A DNA stretch of 7,789 nucleotides from an uncultured Ruminococcus sp. (GTDB lineage: Bacteria > Bacillota > Clostridia > Oscillospirales > Acutalibacteraceae): contig CALZCU010000033.1 of the NCBI GenBank assembly GCA_945632055.1, forward strand, positions 1-7,789. Reading direction: 5' to 3'. The notes under the pieces were generated by a model, which was given only the letters and a program-made list of their open reading frames with translations, searched no databases and was not told the DNA's origin. Position numbers and translations under genes: made by a program. This document shows positions 1-5,277 of this stretch, piece after piece (the first letter of the stretch is position 1; every line of letters starts with the position of its first letter).

Positions 1-162
1 GTCCTCAATATTACTTGCATAGGAGCTTGCCACACTCTTGTAATCATCTTTGCTTTCATTATTAAGTATTCCCTTAAAAACAACATAAGCAGAAGCACAC
101 AGGAAAGCAAGAGCAAAAAACACAATTACCGAAATCAAAATGATGTTCTTTCTTCTTTTCAT
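1..162 (-). CDS. N-terminal fragment of a membrane-anchored extracytoplasmic protein (possible sortase), runs off the left edge
   Basis: An open frame of 54 codons begins with ATG at 160-162 and continues past base 1. The product starts MKRRKN, has a hydrophobic segment at about residues 7-29 and then turns hydrophilic (ESKDDYKSV...). This is the layout of an uncleaved signal anchor with the bulk of the protein outside the cell; there is no clean lipobox or AxA cleavage site. The start is preceded by a weak GGTGA-like ribosome site, and a good promoter lies about 105 bp upstream. The gene follows a sortase-substrate gene on the same strand. Class B sortases have just such a short cytoplasmic basic end, one anchor helix and a charged linker, so a sortase is a reasonable guess. 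No catalytic part (TLxTC, downstream Arg) is inside the window, so the function is not shown. A lipoprotein or another anchored protein remains possible. Confidence 0.6.
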   Translation of the reverse strand, partial: MKRRKNIILISVIVFFALAFLCASAYVVFKGILNNESKDDYKSVASSYASNIED

Positions 163-266
163 TAAATTCACCGAATCATATATATTATATGCTGTCTGCA
201 AAATCGGGCATTGTTTTGACAAAACGCAATGCAAAACAGCAAACAAAAACAAAAATACTCTTTAAA

Positions 267-295
267 ATTTTACCACTGTTATATTAGTATGTCAA
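267..295 (-). promoter_or_regulatory. Sigma-A-type promoter for the left-edge gene
   Basis: On the minus strand a perfect -35 box TTGACA (290-295) is separated by exactly 17 nt from a -10 box TAAAAT (267-272). The direction fits the gene starting at 162, leaving an untranslated leader of about 100 nt. The leader contains a 13-nt palindrome, GTTTTGACAAAAC (213-225), and a stray TATAAT nearer the start codon that has no matching -35. Rated on box match and spacing only. Confidence 0.65.
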
Positions 296-332
296 TCCGA
301 AATCAACAAGATGTCAGTTATTTACAAAATTA

Positions 333-362
333 AGGCAGTCTCCGCATCAACGAAAACTGCCT
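333..362 (-). terminator. Probable intrinsic terminator of the SPQTG surface-protein gene
   Basis: AGGCAGT (333-339) pairs with ACTGCCT (356-362) across a 16-nt loop, 27 bp beyond the stop codon of the surface-protein gene. In minus orientation the 3' arm is followed by TAATTTTG, an imperfect U-rich tail. The 7-bp stem and long loop make this a moderate terminator. With the independent promoter at 267-295, it suggests the surface protein and the left-edge gene are separate transcripts, though readthrough is possible. Confidence 0.5.
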
Positions 363-389
363 GATTTTAAGCGTCATTTGTAAACAAAC

Positions 390-902
390 TTACTTGCTCT
401 TGCTTGTTTTAACGAGCATTACAACACCTGCACCGCAAGCAGCAATTGAAAGCATCATTACTGCATAAGGCAGAACATCATTTGAGCCTGTCTGAGGTGA
501 AGTACTCGAGATGTCCTTATTTACAGTGCCTGTTTCAACTGTAGATGAGCCCTTCTTTTTGTAATAGGGAATAATCTTGACATCGTCTGTGATAACAATA
601 TCAATTTCCTCATCTGTCAGCTTATCCTCTGTTGTGTAAGGACCGTCAATTTCCCAGTGATCGAAAACATAACCGGGGTTTGGCTTGGGGATAATGTGAA
701 CATGCTGCTTGCCTTCCTCATCAATCTCGGTGGTGAATTCGTATTTTCCGTCGCCGCCGTCGCTGGGGATTACCTCAACATGATACTTGTAGGTTGTTGT
801 CTGGGGAGAAGTAGTAGCCACAGGGCTTTCTGCCGCAAATGCAGGAACAGCAGCCATTGCTACCATAATAATTGCAAATAAAACAGTAACTATCTTTTTC
901 AT
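390..902 (-). CDS. Small secreted surface protein with InlB B-repeat-like domain and SPQTG sortase signal
   Basis: The 170-residue product is built for export and cell-wall anchoring. Residues 1-23 form a signal peptide (MKK, hydrophobic core, AFA before AE). Residues about 38-116 resemble the divergent InlB B-repeat/Flg_new_2 fold: a beta-rich stretch with PNPGYVFDHW and a closing DDVKIIPYYKKK. A Ser/Thr-rich linker leads to SPQTG (135-139), a hydrophobic helix (143-164) and a basic tail, KTSKSK, which together form a cell-wall sorting signal. In Clostridia, S/NPxTG motifs are typically recognised by class B sortases; that match is family knowledge, not shown here. The start is well fixed: TAGGAGGA (911-918) sits 8 nt upstream of ATG. 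A promoter lies at 973-1001 and a likely terminator at 333-362, so the gene is probably monocistronic. With a single small domain it may be an adhesin, pilin-like or structural wall protein; the ligand is unknown. Confidence 0.9.
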   Translation of the reverse strand: MKKIVTVLFAIIMVAMAAVPAFAAESPVATTSPQTTTYKYHVEVIPSDGGDGKYEFTTEIDEEGKQHVHIIPKPNPGYVFDHWEIDGPYTTEDKLTDEEIDIVITDDVKIIPYYKKKGSSTVETGTVNKDISSTSPQTGSNDVLPYAVMMLSIAACGAGVVMLVKTSKSK

Positions 903-972
903 TGTAAATATCCTCCTATAAAAAACAATTTAAAAACTGAAGTCTTGCACTGACTCATTTAGAATTGATATT

Positions 973-1001
973 AGTATATCACAAATTTTTCAAGGTGTAA
1001 A
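973..1001 (-). promoter_or_regulatory. Extended -10 promoter for the SPQTG surface-protein gene
   Basis: On the minus strand -35 TTTACA (996-1001) and -10 TATACT (973-978) are 17 nt apart, and the -10 is preceded by TGA, giving the extended form TGnTATACT. It points towards the ATG at 902, with a leader of about 65 nt. The inverted repeat GATAT-N4-ATATC (967-980) covers the -10 box and could be an operator. Confidence 0.65.
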
Positions 1002-1092
1002 TAGGCTGTTGCAAAAGTTTATAAAAAAATCAACAAATTTTTCTAAGAATTTCGCTTTTATTCCGTATTGAAATAAAATTACGCTCTTTCTA

Positions 1093-1121
1093 TTGCATAT
1101 AAAGCCGTAAAAATGTATAAT
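1093..1121 (+). promoter_or_regulatory. Sigma-A-type promoter of the nadA-mnmA transcript
   Basis: TTGCAT (1093-1098) and a perfect TATAAT (1116-1121) are 17 nt apart. This places the transcription start near 1128 and gives a leader of about 65 nt before nadA. Together with the promoter at 973-1001 it makes 903-1192 a divergent control region. Apart from these promoters, the leader hairpin and the nadA ribosome site, the region is plain A+T-rich sequence in which no gene is visible. Confidence 0.7.
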
Positions 1122-1131
1122 TATTTCAAGC

Positions 1132-1148
1132 AGACAGTAAGGCTGTCT
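1132..1148 (+). promoter_or_regulatory. Hairpin/palindrome at the 5' end of the nadA leader, followed by a T-run
   Basis: AGACAG (1132-1137), loop TAAGG and CTGTCT (1143-1148) form a perfect 6-bp stem followed by TTTTT (1148-1152). It begins only a few bases after the predicted transcription start, so it cannot end an upstream gene (none exists on this strand). It could be an attenuator, a 5' stabilising hairpin or, as DNA, an operator dyad. NAD genes in Firmicutes are often repressed by NiaR (YrxA), which makes an operator plausible, but no site match was tested. Confidence 0.45.
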
Positions 1149-1192
1149 TTTTATCAGTAATAACGAAATATTTATTTGAAAGGATATTTAAT

Positions 1193-2107
1193 ATGAACAT
1201 TGCACAGCTGCAGCAGAAAATAACTGAACTGAAAAAGGAAAATGATGTGTGCATACTTGCACACAGCTATCAGGCGCACGAAATCCTTGAAATTGCCGAC
1301 TTCACAGGTGACAGCTACAAGCTGAGCGTAGACGCAAGCAAGGTGAAAAACAAAAATATTCTTATGTGCGGTGTACGCTTTATGGCTGAAACCTGCAAAA
1401 TCCTCTCCCCCGACAAGAGGGTTTACCTTGCACAGCCGACCGCAGGCTGCAGTATGGCTGACCAGATGAACAAACAGCTCATCTCTCAGGTAAAAACTAT
1501 GTATCCCGATTATGCCGTTGTTGCCTATGTCAACACTACAGCCGAGCTTAAAACAATCTGCGATGTCTGCGTAACAAGCTCATCTGCGGTTAAAATAGTA
1601 AATAATATGGAGCAGAAGGATATACTCTTTATCCCCGACTGCAATCTCGGCGCATTCGTTGCTCAGCAGTGTCCCGACAAGAACATCAAGCTCCTCAACG
1701 GTGGCTGTCCTATTCACGCCTGCGTAAACACTGACGATGTTAAAAAGGCAAAGGCTATGCACCCGAACGCAGAGCTTCTTGTTCACCCCGAATGTACGCC
1801 CGATGTTGTCGCAATGGCTGACTACACAGGCTCAACCTCGGGCATTATGGATTATGCTGTAAAATCAGATAAAAAGGAATTTATAATCGGAACTGAAATC
1901 AGCATTGCCGAGCATTTGCAGTATATGTGCCCCGACAAGGATTTCTACATTCTGTCGCAGAAGCTTATTTGCCCGAATATGAAGGCAACAACACTTCCCG
2001 ATGTTTATAACTGTCTTTCAGGCAGGGGCGGCGAGGAAATTCTGCTTGATGAGCAGACAATTACCGACGCTAAAAAATGTATTGATGAGATGATCAGACT
2101 TGGTTGA
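1193..2107 (+). CDS. nadA: Quinolinate synthase NadA
   Basis: NadA condenses iminoaspartate with dihydroxyacetone phosphate to quinolinate, using a [4Fe-4S] cluster in the cytoplasm; this is the second step of de novo NAD synthesis from aspartate. The 304-residue length fits the short bacterial form. Visible family features are HSYQ (24-27), DFTGDS (36-41), CGVRFMAETCKIL (59-71), AYVN (111-114), HPEC (198-201) and TGSTSG (212-217). The three cluster cysteines should be C86 (AGCSMAD), C172 (GGCPIH) and C260 (CPNMK), matched by position to known NadA proteins. The ATG has GAAAGGA (1178-1184) 8 nt upstream. The TGA stop overlaps the start of mnmA, so the two are co-transcribed and probably translationally coupled. 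The usual partners nadB (aspartate oxidase) and nadC are not next to it in this window; they, or an aspartate dehydrogenase, would have to be elsewhere. Confidence 0.96.
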   Translation: MNIAQLQQKITELKKENDVCILAHSYQAHEILEIADFTGDSYKLSVDASKVKNKNILMCGVRFMAETCKILSPDKRVYLAQPTAGCSMADQMNKQLISQVKTMYPDYAVVAYVNTTAELKTICDVCVTSSSAVKIVNNMEQKDILFIPDCNLGAFVAQQCPDKNIKLLNGGCPIHACVNTDDVKKAKAMHPNAELLVHPECTPDVVAMADYTGSTSGIMDYAVKSDKKEFIIGTEISIAEHLQYMCPDKDFYILSQKLICPNMKATTLPDVYNCLSGRGGEEILLDEQTITDAKKCIDEMIRLG

Positions 2108-3191
2108 TAATAAAGTGAAAAAGGCTTTAATCGCAATGAGCGGAGGAGTTGACAGCTCTGTTGCCGCCTATCTAATAAAGGAGCAGGGTTATGACTCAAC
2201 AGGCATCACTCTTAAGCTCTTTGACAACGACGACATCGGCGAAAAAAAGGAAAAAACCTGCTGTTCGCTTGATGATATCGACGACGCAAGAAGCGTGTGC
2301 CGCAAGCTTGGAATACCCTATTATGTTTATAATTTCAAGGACAGCTTCAGAGAAAATGTAATTTCAAGGTTTATTTCAGCCTATGAAAACGGCACAACGC
2401 CCAATCCCTGCATAGACTGCAACAGGTTTATTAAATTTGAAAAGCTGATGAGGAGAGCCGAGGAGCTTGATTTCGACTTTGTTGTTACGGGGCATTATGC
2501 AATTATTGAGTATAACCCTGAATCGGGCAGATATTTGCTCAAAAAGTCTGTTGACGCATCAAAGGATCAGAGCTATGTTCTTTATTCGCTCACGCAGAAA
2601 CAGCTTACAAAAACTCTCTTTCCCCTCGGAAATATGACAAAGGAGCAAACCCGTAAAATCGCCGACGAGCTTGGGCTTGTCAACGCAAACAAGCACGACA
2701 GCCAGGATATCTGCTTTGTTCCCAACGGTGATTATGCAGAGTTTATCGAGCAGTATACGGGCAAAAAATATGCAAAGGGCAACTTTGTTGATGAAAGCGG
2801 AAAGATTCTCGGCGAGCACAAGGGAATTATCCGCTACACCGTAGGTCAGCGCAAGGGCTTGGGTCTTGCACTGCCCCACCCGATGTATGTCAAGGAAAAA
2901 AATCTTGCAAAGAATGAGGTCGTTCTCTGCGACAACAGCTCGCTCTTCTCAAAGGAGCTTTACGCAACTGACATCAATCTGATTTCCTGCGAAAAAATCG
3001 ACAAGCCTATGCGTGTCAAAGCAAGAGTAAGATACAATCAGAGCGAGCAAAGCGCAGTTGCCGAGCAGATTGACGAAAACACACTGCACATCGTGTTTGA
3101 CGAGCCGCAGAGAGCAATTTCCTACGGTCAGGCTGTTGTGCTGTATGACGGAGATTATGTTGTCGGCGGCGGCACGATATACAAAGTATAA
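2100..3191 (+). CDS. mnmA: tRNA-specific 2-thiouridylase MnmA
   Basis: MnmA adenylates U34 of Lys, Glu and Gln tRNAs and replaces its O2 with sulfur. The 363-residue product has the full family set: the PP-loop SGGVDSS (14-20), NPCIDCN (102-108), TGHYA (130-134), KDQSYVLY (155-162), HDSQDICF (199-206) and GQRKGLG (249-255). C107 and C205 match the catalytic pair of E. coli MnmA (C102, C199); C104 gives an extra CxxC. The open frame begins with TTG at 2100, overlapping nadA by 8 nt. A GTG at 2115 is an equally possible start: it would give the typical N-terminus MKKALIAMSGG. Neither has a clear Shine-Dalgarno sequence, so reinitiation after nadA is likely. No cysteine desulfurase lies next to it here to supply sulfur. 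It ends in TAA, 47 bp before the MNT gene. Confidence 0.96.
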   Translation: MVDNKVKKALIAMSGGVDSSVAAYLIKEQGYDSTGITLKLFDNDDIGEKKEKTCCSLDDIDDARSVCRKLGIPYYVYNFKDSFRENVISRFISAYENGTTPNPCIDCNRFIKFEKLMRRAEELDFDFVVTGHYAIIEYNPESGRYLLKKSVDASKDQSYVLYSLTQKQLTKTLFPLGNMTKEQTRKIADELGLVNANKHDSQDICFVPNGDYAEFIEQYTGKKYAKGNFVDESGKILGEHKGIIRYTVGQRKGLGLALPHPMYVKEKNLAKNEVVLCDNSSLFSKELYATDINLISCEKIDKPMRVKARVRYNQSEQSAVAEQIDENTLHIVFDEPQRAISYGQAVVLYDGDYVVGGGTIYKV

Positions 3192-3238
3192 ACATACAAT
3201 CAGCATATAGAAAAATCATCTTAGTGAGGTGACAAATT

Positions 3239-3580
3239 ATGTGTTCAAAAAATCAGCTGAATATTATCCTTTCAAAAATTGCACAAACTGCAAAGTCTGT
3301 ATTTAAGGACAAATTTGATTCCGCAATTCTGTACGGCTCCTATGCAAGAGGAGATTATGACAAGGAATCCGATATTGACATAATGATTCTCGCTGATGTG
3401 CCAAGAGAAAAACTTTTCAGCTATAAAAGCTGTTTCACGCACCTCACCTCAGAGCTTGGAATTGAAAATGATATTGTTATTACGGTGACGCTTAAGGATA
3501 CAGAAACATTTAATAAATATCTTGACGCTGTTCCTTTTTACAGAGCAGTGAAAAAGGAGGGTGTTCCGATTGCCGTCTGA
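3239..3580 (+). CDS. Minimal nucleotidyltransferase (MNT) domain protein, partner of the HEPN gene
   Basis: The 113-residue product is a stand-alone NTP_transf_2 domain. GSYARGDY...SDIDIMI (33-51) is the family signature GSx10DxD: G33-S34 bind nucleotide phosphates and D45/D47 bind metal. D78 in the next strand (ENDIVI) is the probable third carboxylate. The active site therefore looks complete. Such proteins transfer a nucleotide to protein or small-molecule targets. In the MntA/HepT toxin-antitoxin family the MNT protein inactivates its HEPN toxin by adding AMP to tyrosine, and this gene is likewise followed by a HEPN gene. The start is supported by GAGGTGA (3226-3232), 6 nt before ATG. It is 47 bp downstream of mnmA with no clear promoter between, so it may ride on the nadA-mnmA transcript. 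An antitoxin role is inference. Confidence 0.88.
   Translation: MCSKNQLNIILSKIAQTAKSVFKDKFDSAILYGSYARGDYDKESDIDIMILADVPREKLFSYKSCFTHLTSELGIENDIVITVTLKDTETFNKYLDAVPFYRAVKKEGVPIAV
3555..3560 (+). promoter_or_regulatory. Ribosome binding site that fixes the HEPN start at TTG 3570
   Basis: AGGAGG lies inside the end of the MNT gene. Spacing to TTG 3570 is 9 nt; spacing to GTG 3561 is 0 nt. The site therefore selects the TTG and removes three residues from the longest open frame. Confidence 0.75.
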
Positions 3581-4016
3581 AGAATGTCTGCAACTATCAA
3601 AGCTCAGGCTTGACATTGCAAAGGAACGAATCAACTTTGCAAAGGAAATACTTAAAATAGGTGATTATAAAACCGTAGCAAATCGTTCATATTATGCTGT
3701 CTTTTCAGCGATGAGAGCTGTTTTGGCTTTGGATAACATCGACTCAAAAAAACACTCAGGAATTATCGCCGAGTTCAGAAGAAATTATTTAAAAAACGGA
3801 ATTTTACCCAGAGAGCTCTCTGTTACGATTGAAGAGCTTGTTGAGGTTCGCCAGGGCAGTGACTATGATGACTTCTATATTATTTCAAAGACTGAGGTTG
3901 TAAATCAGCTGAGCAATGCTGAAAAATTTGTTAATGAGGTTGAAAAATACCTGTTAACAGTTTATAATAATCAAACAAATAAGTCGAGTGAATTTACAGA
4001 TAATTCGAGCAAATAG
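3570..4016 (+). CDS. HEPN-domain protein, second gene of the MNT-HEPN pair
   Basis: The 148-residue, largely helical product resembles the HEPN family (PF05168): an N-terminal helix with LRLDIAKERI (12-21), NRSYYAVFSAMRA (38-50), KKHSGIIAEFRRNY (60-73) and VRQGSDYDDF (93-102). The start chosen is TTG at 3570, because AGGAGG (3555-3560) lies 9 nt upstream. An in-frame GTG at 3561 directly abuts that ribosome site and is unlikely. The gene overlaps the MNT gene by 11 nt, which indicates tight coupling. The catalytic Rx4-6H RNase motif of HepT-type toxins is absent: H62 is the only histidine, and the equivalent region reads R94-QGS-D98-Y99. This is the form seen in the branch with an RxxxDY motif. 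A nuclease role is therefore not supported by sequence; it may bind RNA or nucleotide, or be the target of its partner. The last 18 residues are polar and low in complexity. Confidence 0.85.
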   Translation: MPSEECLQLSKLRLDIAKERINFAKEILKIGDYKTVANRSYYAVFSAMRAVLALDNIDSKKHSGIIAEFRRNYLKNGILPRELSVTIEELVEVRQGSDYDDFYIISKTEVVNQLSNAEKFVNEVEKYLLTVYNNQTNKSSEFTDNSSK

Positions 4017-4074
4017 GTTTATATTATCAAATCTTCGTTGCCCGACTGTTTCCGAGCAATTTACTATACATAAA

Positions 4075-4103
4075 AAACTGACTTCGCAATGAGGTCAGTT
4101 TTT
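4075..4103. terminator. Strong bidirectional intrinsic terminator between the convergent HEPN and pheA genes
   Basis: AAACTGACTTC (4075-4085) pairs with GAGGTCAGTTT (4091-4101): an 11-bp stem with one G-T wobble, loop GCAAT, and T-run 4099-4103 on the plus strand. On the minus strand the complementary A-run (4072-4077) gives TTTTTT after the stem. It lies 58 bp after the HEPN stop and 33 bp after the pheA stop, so it can end both operons. The remaining 4017-4136 sequence shows nothing else convincing. Confidence 0.9.
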
Positions 4104-4136
4104 CTTATATACTTATATTTTATTTTGCCGTAACGC

Positions 4137-5264
4137 TTACAGCTCGCAGTAGTTGCCCAGAAAGCTGAATTCGGGCATTTCCTCGCTGAGCTGGCTTATC
4201 AGGTCTATTACGCTGTCGCTGTGAACGCTTCCCGAAAAATCAAGGTAAAACAGATACTCAAACTCTTTTCCTTTTCTCGGTCGGGACTCGATTTTTGTCA
4301 GGTTCAGTCCGAGTGAATTAAACCTGCAAAGTAAGCCGTAGAGCGAGCCTGTAACATGGGGGAGCGAAAAGCAAAGGCTGATTTTATTTGCATTTTCGGG
4401 GATATAAAGCGTTTTTGAAATAACGATAAAGCGAGTGGTGTTGCCCTTGTCGTCCTGCAAGTGATTGTCAAGAATTTTTAAGCCGTATTCCTCAGCCGCC
4501 TTATAGGAACAGATTGCCGCAACATTGAGTCTTTTTTCGTCTGCAACAGCCTTTGCGGCAACGGCAGTGTTTGCGCAGGGAGTCGGAGCAAAATTATTTT
4601 TTGCTATATAATTAGCACACTGCGAAATTGACTGCGGATGCGACCACACCTTTTCAATATCGGAAAATTCCGACTGCTTAAGTCCTGCAAGGCAGTAATC
4701 AATCGGCAAGTCGAGCGCACCGACAATGTAAAAGCGGTGCTTTAATATCAAATCATAAACAGCCGAAACCGAGCCTGCTGTTGAATTTTCAACAGGCAGG
4801 ACACCGTAGCTCACCTCGCCGCTGTCTACTGCCTCAAAAACATCGGAAAAGGTCTTGTAATTAACCGCCGTACCGTTCGGAAAAAGCCTGAGGGTTGCTT
4901 CGTGACCGTTTGCGCCCTTGATACCCTGATAGCCGACCTTGATTTCAGAAACAGGCATCTTTGAGGAAGCATTCAGAATGTCCTCCTTAATAGCCCTGCC
5001 GCTTCCGACAATATTGTGCTGTAACGCTCTTGAAAGCTCCATTATATTTGAAAAAAGCAGTCTTGCGTGAGAGCCGTACTCGCCGCCCCTCAGCTCAACG
5101 CTGTCGAGAATTTCATTCTCACGCTTTTCGTTGAGAACAGGTATTCCGTTAGCCTTTTTGTATTCGCCGACCGCTCTTGCACAGTCCATTCTTTTTTTGA
5201 AAAGCTCAATAAGCTCGCTGTCTATCTTATCTATTTCAACTCTTATTTCGCCTAAATCCTTCAT
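4137..5264 (-). CDS. pheA: Bifunctional chorismate mutase / prephenate dehydratase (P-protein) PheA
   Basis: The enzyme turns chorismate into prephenate and then phenylpyruvate, the committed branch to phenylalanine. Three domains are visible in its 375 residues. An AroQ-type chorismate mutase occupies about 1-85 (IRVEIDKIDSELIELFKKRM, YKK 35-37, KREN 47-50). Prephenate dehydratase occupies about 108-285, with GYQGIKGANGHEA (111-123), PVENSTAGSV (157-166), SHPQS (208-212) and the catalytic NTTRF (275-279). An ACT regulatory domain occupies about 294-372, with GSLYGLL (306-312) and ESRP (326-329), the phenylalanine-binding motifs. Feedback inhibition by phenylalanine is therefore expected. AAAGGAAA (5272-5279) precedes the ATG by 7 nt and overlaps the aroC stop codon; the intergenic gap is 13 nt. 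It is the last gene of the aro operon and ends before the shared terminator. Confidence 0.96.
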   Translation of the reverse strand: MKDLGEIRVEIDKIDSELIELFKKRMDCARAVGEYKKANGIPVLNEKRENEILDSVELRGGEYGSHARLLFSNIMELSRALQHNIVGSGRAIKEDILNASSKMPVSEIKVGYQGIKGANGHEATLRLFPNGTAVNYKTFSDVFEAVDSGEVSYGVLPVENSTAGSVSAVYDLILKHRFYIVGALDLPIDYCLAGLKQSEFSDIEKVWSHPQSISQCANYIAKNNFAPTPCANTAVAAKAVADEKRLNVAAICSYKAAEEYGLKILDNHLQDDKGNTTRFIVISKTLYIPENANKISLCFSLPHVTGSLYGLLCRFNSLGLNLTKIESRPRKGKEFEYLFYLDFSGSVHSDSVIDLISQLSEEMPEFSFLGNYCEL

Positions 5265-5277
5265 TTTTCCGTTTCCT

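Noticed and set aside
213..225. Palindrome GTTTTGACAAAAC in the leader of the left-edge gene
   Set aside because: Short, A+T-rich, and only one copy; not enough to call an operator.
981..1043. Direct repeat ACAAATTTTTC at 981-991 and 1033-1043
   Set aside because: Two copies of a low-complexity 11-mer in A+T-rich intergenic DNA; likely chance.
4038..4059. Weak inverted repeat TTGC...GCAA between the HEPN stop and the terminator
   Set aside because: Only four clean base pairs with mismatches inside; no T-run and no clear role.
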